NCBI RefSeq assembly: GCF_016405885.1
Contig: NZ_JAEKGC010000001.1
Span: 1-64,000 of the forward strand
Source: Arthrobacter sp. MSA 4-2
Lineage (GTDB): Bacteria; Actinomycetota; Actinomycetes; Actinomycetales; Micrococcaceae
Length of the DNA: 64,000 bases
Direction of reading: 5' to 3'
The notes under the pieces are model-generated. The model was given only the letters and a program-made list of their open reading frames with translations. It did no database searches and was not told the origin of the DNA. Below are positions 52,315-61,451 of the stretch, piece by piece (position 1 is the first letter of the stretch; every line of letters starts with the position of its first letter). The position numbers were made by a program, and so were the translations under genes.

Positions 52315-52632
52315 ATGGTCGTGGATATCACCGAGCTCGCCGACGTTCCTGAGATCCGGGCCTCGCTTGAGCCGCTCGCTGCGCGGCGGGCCGCCCAGGT
52401 GGCGACGGCGGGGATGCTGGCCGAGCTGCGTGAGACGGCCGCTGCTATTTCAGGGAACGCCCTGACGGAGGGCGCCTTGTACGACCTGATGCGTTTCGAC
52501 ATGAAGGTCCACCGCCGCATCTAGCACGCGGAGCTGTTTGAGACGATCGCCGGGGGAGACGCGGACCGTACCGGGGATCTTGCGCTGGAGCATTTGACGA
52601 GTTTCGAGCAGGCCGTTCGGCGAGTGCTCTGA
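52315..52632 (+). pseudogene. Decayed GntR-family (FCD domain) regulator, copy A
   Basis: The frame reads MVVDITELADVPEIRASLEPLA...ATAGMLAELRETAAAISGN...YDLMRFDMKVHRRI, then a TAG, then in the same frame HAELFETIAGGDADRTGDLALEH...FEQAVRRVL-stop. This is an FCD effector domain with about 40 central residues deleted compared with copy B at 61452-61812. The DNA-binding GntR winged helix is missing upstream. It is not functional as a regulator. Confidence 0.75.
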
Positions 52633-52638
52633 TCCTGC
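52528..52638 (+). repeat. 111-bp direct repeat, left copy
   Basis: This stretch matches 61702-61812 with about five mismatches over 111 bp, in the same orientation. It is the 3' end of the two FCD pseudogenes. The two copies flank the restriction-modification island. Confidence 0.85.
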
Positions 52639-52712
52639 TGAGCTGTTGTCTGATTGACTGGGGCGAAGACGGAACGCGCCAGCTGACGTCTCGTCTCGTC
52701 CCTTGGTGTTCG

Positions 52713-52800
52713 AGCCGCGCAGGGTGCCGTAGATCGCCGTCGTCGCGGCGGCGGGGGCCGTTCTGCGGTGTCGCTGCTGAATCCGGGCGAATTCGTCACG
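52713..52800 (+). pseudogene. metQ 5' fragment (second metQ, left part)
   Basis: The stretch from GTGCCGTAGATCGCCG through GTCGCTGCTGAATCCGGG parallels the metQ region encoding PWIAGGAAAVVAAGAFTAVPLLNPEKS, with one 12-nt gap and a frameshift. One frame gives SAVSLLNPGEF against TAVPLLNPEKS. It looks like the start of a second metQ copy whose middle resumes at 61293, beyond the island. Confidence 0.6.
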
Positions 52801-53081
52801 GTGTCGATGCGGGTGATGAGTGCAGGGGACGGTTATAAGGACGTACTGCGCACGGTCGCCGGTGGTGACGGTGAACGCCTTCTGTCGACGCCGTCGACTT
52901 GGTACTAAAGTGCAAATAGGCACTCCTCCGGGGCGGTGGATGGGCGGGCTGCCAAGCCCGCAGTGCAGAGGACCGCGCACTAAGCTCCTATGCACGCTTT
53001 GCGACGGGGCGGGACCATAACTGAAGCGACGAGGCCCGCCGGGCAACTTTTCGCTTGATAGGCTCGCCTCCGGCCGGTGAC
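52801..53081. other. Left island junction region
   Basis: No gene was recognised. A hairpin GCGGGCT-GCCA-AGCCCGC (52944-52961) lies beyond the hsdR stop and could terminate it, but there is no T-run on either side. The junction between metQ-like sequence and the lower-GC island falls in this stretch. Confidence 0.45.
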
Positions 53082-56000
53082 CTATGCGGAATTGTGTTCT
53101 GCGAACAACTCAGCTTGATCTAGCACGAGCTCGATCGCCTTCGCTTCTGCATCCGGTGGATAGTCATATCTCGCCAGGATACGGCGCACCCTCGACCGCA
53201 TCGTGGCGAGGACTGACTCCTTAAGGTTCCAGTCGATCGTCGCTGACTGGCGCACTGACTTCACTAGGTCGCGTGCGATCGCTTTGAGGGTCTCGTCTCC
53301 GAGTTCCAGAACGGCGGCGTCGCTTTGCGCGACGGCGTCGTAAAACGCGACTTCATCCTCGCGCAGCCCGAGCTCATCGTGGCGCTTCTGAGCGTCTCTC
53401 ATCCGCTTCGCTAGCTTAACCAGCTCTACAATAATCTCCGCTGTCGTCAATGACCTGTTCGTATAGCGATTGACCGCTTCGTCGAGCATCTCAGAAAATT
53501 TTCGTGCCTGCACGAGATTCGTTTTTTGCACGCTGCGGATCTGGTCGTTGAGCAGGCGCCGCAGCAGTCCCATTTGAAGGTTTGGCTTCTCTTTGTCGGC
53601 TAGTGAGTCGAGGAACTCATCGCTGAGGATCGAGATTTCAGGTGCCTCCACACCCGCGAGCTTGTAAATGTCGACGACCTGATCGGCCGCGACTGCGTCG
53701 TTTAGTAATTGTCGGAGTGCCGTGTCTATCTCGACTGCGCCGGAACCACCGCGGCCTGAGTCAGGGTTCTGGATCTTGAGGATCGCCGCACGCACATCAG
53801 CAAAGAGACGAACATCATTCCTGATTGCTGCGGCTTCGTCCCGTGCACCAGCCAGAGCGAACGCCTTGGCTAGCGCGAGCACTTGGTCGTTGAACCGTGA
53901 CGTGCGATCAGGGTCCGCCATGATGAAGTCGAGGACTCTCGCATACTCTCCCAACCTCTGCGAAGCCGACAGGTCAGGGGAGGCGTCGTAGTCGACTGCA
54001 TGGAGAAGGCCACGAATGACGTCGTGCTTTTCCAGCATCACCTGGACCATCTCGTCGATCGGGACACCAGTCTGATCGCGATCGGACGGTGAGTATTCCG
54101 CCAGCGCCGTCTGGAGATTTGCGAACACTCCGACGTAGTCGACAACAAGTCCGCCAGGTTTGTCGCGGAACGTCCTGTTGACGCGCGCAATTGCCTGCAT
54201 CAGGCCCGCGCCCTGCATGGACTTGTCCACGTACATCGTGTGCAGTGAGGGGGAATCAAATCCCGTCAACCACATGTCACGCACGATGACCAGCTCCAGC
54301 TCGTCGTCGGCGCTCTTGGCACGCAGCTTCAGGCTTTTCCTCACGTCTTTGGAGTGGATGTGAGGCTGGAACTCCGCAGGGTCAGCAGCTGTCCCCGTCA
54401 TCACGACCTTGATCTTCCCCTTGGCCGGATCATCCGAGTGCCACTCAGGACGCAGCGCGACAATCTTCTCGTAGAGGCGCACCGCAATTCTGCGGCTCAT
54501 TGCCACGACCATGCCCTTTCCAAACAGGGATTCGCGCCGCCTCTCCCAGTGCTCAACGATGTCTTGGGCCACCACGTCGAGGCGCGAGTCAGCACCGATG
54601 ATAGCCTCGAGCCGCGACCAGCGTGACTTCGCAGCGATCGCCGTGTCTTCTTCGACATTCTCCGTGATCTTGTCAGCTAGCTCATCAAGGGCTGCGAGGT
54701 CGGCCGCGGAGAGGTCAATCTTCGCCAACCGGGATTCGTAGTAGATCCTGACAGTAGCGCCGTCCTCGACGGCCCTCGTGAGGTCATAGACGTCCACGTA
54801 ATCGCCAAAGACCGAACGGGTCGACTTGTCATTCGACTCGATTGGTGTTCCCGTGAACCCGAGATAAGTAGCACCAGGGAGCGCATCACGCATGTGTTTC
54901 GCCAGACCTGACTTGAGCCGGCCGTGACGATCCAGCGTCTCACTGAATCCGTACTGGCTACGGTGCGCCTCGTCGGCGATCACAACCACGTTCCGACGGT
55001 CTGTCAGCACAGCGTTGATGTCGCCGTCTTCGCCGGGAGCAAACTTCTGCAGCGTCGTAAACACGATCCCGCCTGACGCCCGTTTGAGTTTCATGCGGAG
55101 GTCCGACCGCGTCGACGCTTGCATCGGCATCTCAGGGAGGATGCGCGCTGGCGCGAAGGTTTCACCGAACAGCTGGTCGTCAAGGTCGTTCCGGTCAGTA
55201 ATGAACACCAATGTTGGATTCGCCATGCGCTGATCCCGCATGATCTTCCCCGCGAAGAAAACCATCTCGAAACTCTTACCCGAGCCCTGCGTGTGCCAGA
55301 CGACCCCACCTCGTCGGTCTCCATCGGGGCGGGATGCCTGCACGGTCGACTCGACAGCCGCATTGACGGCCCAGAACTGGTGGAACTTTGCCAACCGCTT
55401 CAAGAGTTCGCGCGTCGGCTGCCCGGTTGCCTTGTCCGCGACCGTCTCGTCGCTAAACACAATGAAGTTTTTCACCAAGTCCAAGAACCGCCTCGGTTCG
55501 AAGACACCCTTGATCAGTACCTCAAGCGCAGGGCGGTTGCTGACAACCTCGCGGCCCTCGATTGTTTTCCATGGCGCGTAGTGCTCGAATGCCCCCGAGT
55601 AGCTGCTCATCGCGGCCGATGTGCCATCCGAAATCACCGTGATCGCATTGGGTATGAAGACGGATGGGATGTCGTGCCGGTAAGTCTGCACTTGGTTCCA
55701 GGCTGACTTCAGTGTTGCCTGCTCGGCGGTGAGGTTCTTCAGCTCGAGCAGTGCCAACGGCATTCCATTGACCATTACGAGCACATCGGGTCGGCGGCGC
55801 TTGCCGTTTTCTACGATAGTGAACTGGCTAACCACAACCCAGTCATTGTTTCCCGGACTTTCGAAGTCGACTAGCCACAGACGAGACGTGCGCAGCAATC
55901 CATCTTCGCCACGGTGCTCCACTGGCACGCCCTCGGTTATCAACTTGTGTAGGCGAGCGTTTTCGTCGATTGGACTTTGCGACTCCGCGCGCTGTACTCG

Positions 56001-56216
56001 CTTCACGGCCTCTTCGATGAGCGCAGGACCCGTGCCTGGATTGACTCGGCGAATCGCATCGCGCAGCCGCCCGGTGAGCATCACGTCCTCGTACGAGCCC
56101 CGTTCAGACGCAGGCTCACCGGGGGCAATGATCGGACCGCGGAGCCGGTGGTAACCCATCTCGGCGAAATACTCCAGAGCGGCCTGCTCGACGACATTTT
56201 CGTTGAATGAAATCAT
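53082..56216 (-). CDS. hsdR: Type I restriction endonuclease, HsdR subunit
   Basis: This is a 1044-residue protein. The N-terminal PD-(D/E)xK nuclease site is RRPDVLVMVNG...LLELK (Asp144, Glu158, Lys160). Superfamily 2 motor motifs are HTQGSGKS (308-315), IADEAHRSQYG (DEAH 415-418) and LGFTGTPI, and motif VI lies around GLMQAIARVNRTFRDK. A C-terminal helical domain follows. It translocates and cuts unmodified DNA in complex with HsdM2S. The ATG overlaps the preceding membrane protein gene by 4 nt. Codon use is less GC-rich than in the region left of 52 kb. Confidence 0.95.
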   Translation of the reverse strand: MISFNENVVEQAALEYFAEMGYHRLRGPIIAPGEPASERGSYEDVMLTGRLRDAIRRVNPGTGPALIEEAVKRVQRAESQSPIDENARLHKLITEGVPVEHRGEDGLLRTSRLWLVDFESPGNNDWVVVSQFTIVENGKRRRPDVLVMVNGMPLALLELKNLTAEQATLKSAWNQVQTYRHDIPSVFIPNAITVISDGTSAAMSSYSGAFEHYAPWKTIEGREVVSNRPALEVLIKGVFEPRRFLDLVKNFIVFSDETVADKATGQPTRELLKRLAKFHQFWAVNAAVESTVQASRPDGDRRGGVVWHTQGSGKSFEMVFFAGKIMRDQRMANPTLVFITDRNDLDDQLFGETFAPARILPEMPMQASTRSDLRMKLKRASGGIVFTTLQKFAPGEDGDINAVLTDRRNVVVIADEAHRSQYGFSETLDRHGRLKSGLAKHMRDALPGATYLGFTGTPIESNDKSTRSVFGDYVDVYDLTRAVEDGATVRIYYESRLAKIDLSAADLAALDELADKITENVEEDTAIAAKSRWSRLEAIIGADSRLDVVAQDIVEHWERRRESLFGKGMVVAMSRRIAVRLYEKIVALRPEWHSDDPAKGKIKVVMTGTAADPAEFQPHIHSKDVRKSLKLRAKSADDELELVIVRDMWLTGFDSPSLHTMYVDKSMQGAGLMQAIARVNRTFRDKPGGLVVDYVGVFANLQTALAEYSPSDRDQTGVPIDEMVQVMLEKHDVIRGLLHAVDYDASPDLSASQRLGEYARVLDFIMADPDRTSRFNDQVLALAKAFALAGARDEAAAIRNDVRLFADVRAAILKIQNPDSGRGGSGAVEIDTALRQLLNDAVAADQVVDIYKLAGVEAPEISILSDEFLDSLADKEKPNLQMGLLRRLLNDQIRSVQKTNLVQARKFSEMLDEAVNRYTNRSLTTAEIIVELVKLAKRMRDAQKRHDELGLREDEVAFYDAVAQSDAAVLELGDETLKAIARDLVKSVRQSATIDWNLKESVLATMRSRVRRILARYDYPPDAEAKAIELVLDQAELFAEHNSA

Positions 56217-57943
56217 GATCGTTCCTTCGACTCGCCCGCGAGATTCAGCGACTCTCGCAACGTACCTTTTACGAGCTTCACACTGCTATCTGAGGCGTCA
56301 GCCTGGGCCGCTGCCCTCGACACCTCACGCATAACCAGAGATGTAAAGGTCTCTCGGTTCGCCCAGTCGAGAGGTAAGTCATTTTCGACCGCACCCAACC
56401 TCTGCTCGACGTGCAAAACGAACTCGGCACTGACGTGGTCCCGTAAACCCTCGATGGCTGGACGCCAGTCAAATTTGGATGTGTTAACGGACTGGACGGC
56501 AATATTTTCGGGCGCGGCAATGAACCGATCCCGGAGAGCAAAGTCCGACGACTCGATCGCATTCTGCGCACGCACAGAGAGAAGTAGTCCTTCGACGTCG
56601 ATTACCTCCGGCAAGCTCGCCCCATCTAGGACGAACGCATCGTCGAAACGCGCGCGCCTCAGGGTCAGCCCAGTACTGGCGTCCAGCTCATTAGCCGTCA
56701 CTTCGAACGGGAACCGCGACTCCGAAAGGTCTACAGCGCCGACAGCGCCCGACAGGTTCAGCAACGGGCCCGGAGCGGAATTCCGCAAGTTGAACCGGGC
56801 AAATGAGGCCTCTGCGAGAGACAGTGTTATCTGCCTATCTCCGGTTCCAAATCTAGAGCGCAGCGTCTTAGATCCGACCTGGATCTCGCCCTGCACCTCA
56901 GCGCCATCCAACAACAGGTCGCCCTCGAACTCCTCGAATCCGAGCGTTATGTCTCCGGTGACACGCACCTCCTGAGCATTGAGCGACCCTGCCATCTTTT
57001 CTCCCGCGAGTGAGATACTGCCGTCAATGATGGCTCCAGCAACGTTCAACTCGGTCCAAGAAGGACTCCACTGGACTTCCAACTCGCCATTGCATTTCAT
57101 ACGCGTAAGGTTCGGTGGGGTGTCGGTGACGCCGATGGGGAGCCGTAGGTCACCGAGGATAAGGGAATGGCTCAGATCCAACGCGCCGAGTCCTGCTACT
57201 CGAGAGAAGTCGGCATCGCCGAGAACCACTCCTTGGAAATCCCCAGAGCGAATACGCCATTCAGCTTCCGGTGTCGAGAGTCTCCGCAACAGCTCCGCAG
57301 TTATTAGTCGCACCTCTTCCCGAGTCCCGCGCCCGCCGGCAACGTCGGGATCGTCCAGATCAGCGTTTCCACGAAGCCCCCGTAAATGCGAAACCAGCAC
57401 GTCAAAGCAGCGCTGTGTTCCGTTCTTCCACTCGTCCCCTAGGACGAAGACCAGGTGTGCGCCGGCGATTCGAGAAATGGCATGGTCGTCGGCCAGCAAG
57501 CCCACAGCCGTCGAGAATCGCTCAATCAAAGCCGACTCTTGGTCGGTGCGATGTTTCTCGGCGGCTCTTTCCCCCTCCGTTACATCGAGCTTCCCGCGAG
57601 CCTCAGCAATCAGATGTGCACGAAGCCGCAAAACGGCGTAGGCCGCGGTGAGCGCACCAGCTATCAAGGTGGCAGCTACGAGTACCGGGTTCGCTACATT
57701 CGCTGTTGCTGGGAGAGAGAAATCCTCAGCGCCAAATGCCACCAGAAGAAGTAGTGCATAGAGGCCGATAAGTCCGACAATCACGGCAAGCACCAGCGGC
57801 AACAATGGCGCACGAAGGAGCCATGGATCGCCTCCATGAGAAATGCGGGTCCTGCGGGCAACTACAGCCGCGACAACGACCATGATCCCGCAAAGGACTA
57901 TGCAGGCCGCCGCTGTTACGAGCGTCACCGGCCAGTCAATCAT
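56213..57943 (-). CDS. Membrane-anchored beta-helix (pentapeptide-like) protein inside the hsd operon
   Basis: This 576-residue protein has three membrane helices (about 5-29, 45-71, 83-105) followed by a charged, possibly coiled-coil segment (108-140). Next is ERFSTAVGLLADDHAISRIAGAHLVFVLGDEW...CFDVLVSHLRG, which resembles the RFxxAxxxLG...RLGGIYALERI module preceding pentapeptide repeats in other membrane proteins. From about 230 to 470, weak five-residue periodicity (GDFQGVVLGDADFSRVAGLGALDLSHSLILGDLRL; LSESRFPFEV; LRRARFDDAFVLDGASL) suggests a right-handed beta helix. It overlaps hsdS and hsdR by 4 nt each, so it is co-produced with them. No catalytic motif is visible. Its role in restriction is unknown. 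Confidence 0.88.
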   Translation of the reverse strand: MIDWPVTLVTAAACIVLCGIMVVVAAVVARRTRISHGGDPWLLRAPLLPLVLAVIVGLIGLYALLLLVAFGAEDFSLPATANVANPVLVAATLIAGALTAAYAVLRLRAHLIAEARGKLDVTEGERAAEKHRTDQESALIERFSTAVGLLADDHAISRIAGAHLVFVLGDEWKNGTQRCFDVLVSHLRGLRGNADLDDPDVAGGRGTREEVRLITAELLRRLSTPEAEWRIRSGDFQGVVLGDADFSRVAGLGALDLSHSLILGDLRLPIGVTDTPPNLTRMKCNGELEVQWSPSWTELNVAGAIIDGSISLAGEKMAGSLNAQEVRVTGDITLGFEEFEGDLLLDGAEVQGEIQVGSKTLRSRFGTGDRQITLSLAEASFARFNLRNSAPGPLLNLSGAVGAVDLSESRFPFEVTANELDASTGLTLRRARFDDAFVLDGASLPEVIDVEGLLLSVRAQNAIESSDFALRDRFIAAPENIAVQSVNTSKFDWRPAIEGLRDHVSAEFVLHVEQRLGAVENDLPLDWANRETFTSLVMREVSRAAAQADASDSSVKLVKGTLRESLNLAGESKERS

Positions 57944-59127
57944 GCGGCTTCCTCATCAGGCACCCGAAGTCGGCCAGATAAAAGCTCGGGGAGAAGAGCC
58001 TTTCGGATCGCCTCAATCCTCGATGTTTCGGTCGCGAGCCGTTCTGCCCGCGCTTCCAAAGAGAGCAGTGTCGGTTCCAATTCAGCGGAATGCAAAGCGC
58101 TGGGCAGGGTGACCCGGAGAGAGCCGAGCCGAGTTGGGCTAAGTTCGGTCTGGCCAGTGCTTCCGGTTGCCAACTCTTCGATATCGTCTTGCCGGTGAAG
58201 CAGTGCGTAGGCAAGCACCGTGGGTGGCACCGCCCCGGGGTCTGCCTTCACAACCGAGACATGTCCATCGACGAAGACTTCGCCCTCGTGCCACCGCGCT
58301 AAACGTCCCAAAGTTCCTGTCCCCGTGGAATTAACCAGAATGTCTCCAGCTGTAGCGCGTTTATGCGGAGGAACCACTTTGTCGTGCATCCGGCGGGCCG
58401 GGGCGAGCGATACCCAACCATCGCGAATGCACTTTTGATTTACGACGAGCGGAGCCATGCTGTCCTCGTCGGCATACTTAGGCGCCACACCGCGAGCGAT
58501 TGATCGGGACAGACTTGCGAGTGGCATGGTCCATGCCCCAAGCTCAACAGCCTCAAGATACCGCGCTCGCCCAAGAGAACGTAGCAACTCGCGTTGCCGG
58601 GAGTTGGACTCGATTTTATCATCGAGAGCCCCGAGAGTAGCGGCGATCGCGCGCTGCACCGGGAGCGGGGGAAGCTCGATTTGCACCTTAACCAATTCGG
58701 CTTGCCTGATTCCCTGCACCGTTGTGCCTGTCGTTCGCGACATGATGTCGTGACGCAGTTTGCCACCTCGAAGCGCATAAAACAGGTAGCGGCCATCCAG
58801 CACTCCTGGCTTCCCGCGTAGTCCAAAAACACGTTGTCCTAAAGCCCATTCAAAGTCATCGCCTAGAAATGCGACCTCGCCCGTGGGGGCTTCCGAGGTC
58901 AACAGGACGTCGCCTTTGCGAAGTTTGACGTTCATCCACTTCTCGTACATCTCGTGCGAAATGAAGCGATGTTCATTCGTGTCGACGACGCTGTTCTTGA
59001 TATTGAGCGCAGAGATTACCCGATATCCTGTCGGTGACCAGTCGCCACCCAACTTTTTTGGTGTTTTGCCGCGATGATCGATGAGAACCTCTAACGCTTC
59101 GCCAAGCGGTAGTCGAGATCGCGTCAC
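57940..59127 (-). CDS. hsdS: Type I restriction-modification specificity subunit HsdS
   Basis: This 395-residue protein has two target recognition domains. TRD1 (about 1-160) contains GYRVISALNIKNSVVD and LRKGDVLLTSEAPTGEVAFL, and is followed by the helical spacer LPVQRAIAATLGALDDKIESNSRQRELLRSLGRARY. TRD2 (about 205-345) contains AGDILVNSTGTGTLGRLARW and is followed by LEARAERLATETSRIEAIRKALLPELLSGRLRV. The two TRDs set a bipartite recognition sequence, which cannot be read from the sequence alone. It overlaps hsdM and the membrane protein gene by 4 nt each. Confidence 0.94.
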   Translation of the reverse strand: MTRSRLPLGEALEVLIDHRGKTPKKLGGDWSPTGYRVISALNIKNSVVDTNEHRFISHEMYEKWMNVKLRKGDVLLTSEAPTGEVAFLGDDFEWALGQRVFGLRGKPGVLDGRYLFYALRGGKLRHDIMSRTTGTTVQGIRQAELVKVQIELPPLPVQRAIAATLGALDDKIESNSRQRELLRSLGRARYLEAVELGAWTMPLASLSRSIARGVAPKYADEDSMAPLVVNQKCIRDGWVSLAPARRMHDKVVPPHKRATAGDILVNSTGTGTLGRLARWHEGEVFVDGHVSVVKADPGAVPPTVLAYALLHRQDDIEELATGSTGQTELSPTRLGSLRVTLPSALHSAELEPTLLSLEARAERLATETSRIEAIRKALLPELLSGRLRVPDEEAA

Positions 59128-60689
59128 TTGAGCGCTCCAAGCCGAATCCGAACTTCCTGCTCTAGTTCTCGGCCGCGGTCGAATTCATCGAACAGTTCGC
59201 CAGTGAGCCGCTCTAGCTTGTCGGTGATTGGTTCGTCATCTATCTCTGCCTCTTCGGCGCCAACGTAACGACCGGGAGTGAGGATGAAGTCATGCTCTGC
59301 AATCTTGTCGAGGGTCGAGGACTTCGCGAAGCCTGGAACATCCTCGTAATCTCCCTCGTGATTGCGCCAAGCGTGATAAGTGCCCGCGATCTTTTCAATG
59401 TCATCGTCTCCGAGTACGCGAAGCTTGCGCGATTCCATCGTGCCGAGCTTTCGGGCGTCGATGAACAGCACCTCATCGTGTCGTTTACGGTGACCGTTGC
59501 CGTTTCGGCCCCTCGAGACGAACCAAAGCGAGACTGGGATGCCGGTGTTGAAGAAAAGCCTGTCGGGCATGGCGACGATGCAGTCGACGAGACCTGCTTC
59601 CACGAGTTTGCGTCGGATTTCACCCTCGCCACCGCTCTTCGACGAGAGAGAGCCATTCGCCAGGACGAATCCAGCCGTGCCGTGGGGTGCAAGATGATAG
59701 ATGAAGTGCTGTACCCACGCAAAGTTCGCATTGCCCGGGGGTGGAGTGCCGAACTGCCAGCGGGGGTCATCCGACAATTTCGCGTCCCACCAATCCGAGA
59801 CGTTGAACGGTGGATTCGCGATTACGTAATCTGCCCGCAAATCCGGGTGAAGATCGTTGCTGAACGAGTCGTCCGAATGCGATCCCATGTCGGCTTCGAT
59901 GCCTCGAAGCGCGAGGTTCATCTTTGCGAGTTTCCAAGTCGTGTCGGTGAACTCCTGCCCGTAGACGGATATGTCAGTGCGCTTGCCACCGTGCGCCTTC
60001 ACAAACTCGGCCGACTGTACGAACATGCCTCCCGAGCCCGCAGCGGGGTCGTAGACACGTCCCTTGTACGGCTCCAACATTTCGACGAGCGTCTTGACCA
60101 CCGAGCGCGGTGTGTAGAACGCCCCGGCGTCTTTGCCGGTCTCCTTGCCCGCGAATTGGCCGAGGAAGTATTCGTACACCCGGCCTAGGACGTCGTCCGC
60201 ACCGTGATCGTCGGTCTCAGTGAACCCGATGGAGCTGACGAGGTCCACAAGCTCACCGAGGCGTCGCTTGTCGAGACTGTCGCGTCCATAGTTGCGGGGT
60301 AGGACGCCACGAAGAGACGGATTCTCCTTCTCGATAAGGTCCATCGCCTGGTCAATCTGCTGACCGATGCCGGGCTGCTTCGCCTGAGACTTAACGAAGC
60401 TCCAGCGCGAGAGCGACGGAACCCAGAACACATTGTGGCTGGTGTACTCGTCGCGTTCCTCAAGGAACGATTCGATCCGTTCAGGCTTGATGCCATCGGA
60501 TGCGAGCTCGTCCTTGAGCTGCACACGACGCTCCTCGAACCGATCTGAAACGTACTTCAGGAAAACCAGTCCAAGCACGACGTGCTTATACTCGCTCGGC
60601 TCCTGATTGCCGCGCATCTTGTCGGCGGCTTCCCAAAGCGTCTGTTCGAGTGTCTTGCCTGGTTTCGGCTTTGCGACAGGTCTTGCCAT
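59124..60689 (-). CDS. hsdM: Type I restriction-modification methyltransferase HsdM
   Basis: This 521-residue N6-adenine methyltransferase has an HsdM N-terminal helical domain (TLEQTLWEAADKMRGNQEPSEYKHVVLGLVFLKYVSDRFEER), AdoMet motif VYDPAAGSGGMF (212-223) and catalytic ANPPF (291-295). GAFYTPRSVVKTLVEML precedes motif I as usual. It heads the hsdM-hsdS-X-hsdR operon. AAGGAG lies about 10 nt before the ATG, and a 5-bp-arm inverted repeat (GTGCG-ACGAT-CGCAC, 60706-60720) lies in its leader. Confidence 0.95.
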   Translation of the reverse strand: MARPVAKPKPGKTLEQTLWEAADKMRGNQEPSEYKHVVLGLVFLKYVSDRFEERRVQLKDELASDGIKPERIESFLEERDEYTSHNVFWVPSLSRWSFVKSQAKQPGIGQQIDQAMDLIEKENPSLRGVLPRNYGRDSLDKRRLGELVDLVSSIGFTETDDHGADDVLGRVYEYFLGQFAGKETGKDAGAFYTPRSVVKTLVEMLEPYKGRVYDPAAGSGGMFVQSAEFVKAHGGKRTDISVYGQEFTDTTWKLAKMNLALRGIEADMGSHSDDSFSNDLHPDLRADYVIANPPFNVSDWWDAKLSDDPRWQFGTPPPGNANFAWVQHFIYHLAPHGTAGFVLANGSLSSKSGGEGEIRRKLVEAGLVDCIVAMPDRLFFNTGIPVSLWFVSRGRNGNGHRKRHDEVLFIDARKLGTMESRKLRVLGDDDIEKIAGTYHAWRNHEGDYEDVPGFAKSSTLDKIAEHDFILTPGRYVGAEEAEIDDEPITDKLERLTGELFDEFDRGRELEQEVRIRLGALK

Positions 60690-60825
60690 CTACTGTGACT
60701 CCTTCGTGCGACGATCGCACCTCAATTTGTACTTGTGTGCTCAAGCTGAATGATACGGGTGACCAGCAGAATCCCCGCGGCCAGTGGTCCACGCTAGGAG
60801 TTCGTCGGCCACGATCTGATCCAAC

Positions 60826-61273
60826 TTATCCCCGCGATACTCGAGGCGAGAGGGTTTCACGTGCTCTATGTCCCCGCCCCGAGCCGACGGTGGTGTTCTC
60901 GCCGGGCGCGGTGCGATCATTGCTTCTGACTCGATTGAGCGGGAATTTAGGCACGGGCGGGAGGTGAAACGGTGACCGGTGGCGGTGTAACTGGGGAAAG
61001 CTTTTCCCTCCTTTCATGTGCTCGCGAAGTGCGTCGGGGACGACGGGCACATTGGGTAGATCGATAAATTCGACGCTGAGCCACTCAACGCCGGTGGGAT
61101 GTAACTGAACTGCATTAGGCTCCGGGAGAGACTCCTGAGCGATTCTGAGAAGTCGGTAGTCCGCGGTGTTGCTGAGCGGTCGATTTCGCTGGGTGTCAGT
61201 CAGACAGGAGATCAATGAGTTTTAGAACATGAGCACGATCGTTCTGCTGATTCACTTCTATCTCTCCGGACAT
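60826..61273 (-). pseudogene. Frameshifted gene at the head of the hsd operon (4-bp TGAC duplication)
   Basis: On the reverse strand, ATG 61273 opens MSGEIEVNQQNDRAHVLKLI...LSD and stops at 61196. A tandem duplication TGACTGAC (61195-61202) causes this. Removing one TGAC restores a continuous, protein-like reading: LSDTQRNRPLSNTADYRLLR, then IAQESLPEPNAVQLHPTGVE and WLSVEFIDLPNVPVVPDALR, ending at 60826 after a less convincing tail. GGGGGTG precedes the ATG. The family is not recognised. The tail may be truncated, so this is either a decayed remnant or a gene switched off by slippage. Confidence 0.5.
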
Positions 61274-61292
61274 TCGTTTTCACCCCCATGCT

Positions 61293-61451
61293 GTGCTCGA
61301 GGCCAATCCTGGCTTTCGGGAGACGGCGGTGGGCCCGGTGTTCCGGTTGGGTTTGGGCATCTAGTCGGACAAGTACAAGACCGTTGAGAAGATCCCCGAG
61401 GGTGGGACCGTGTCGCTTTATTCGGATCCGGCGAACGAGGGCCAGGGGCTG
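61293..61451 (+). pseudogene. metQ middle fragment (second metQ, right part)
   Basis: Fifty-three codons align without gaps to metQ residues near 127-178. The fragment reads VLEANPGFRETAVGPVFR..., with one internal TAG replacing the Trp codon of GIWSDKYK, then SDKYKTVEKIPEGGTVSLYS and DPANEGQGL. It begins directly at the right edge of the island and is fused at 61450-61452 to the FCD pseudogene. Confidence 0.85.

Noticed and set aside
52944-52961. Hairpin GCGGGCT-GCCA-AGCCCGC as the hsdR terminator
   Set aside because: No T-run follows in either direction and it lies 120 bp from the stop, so I do not call a terminator.
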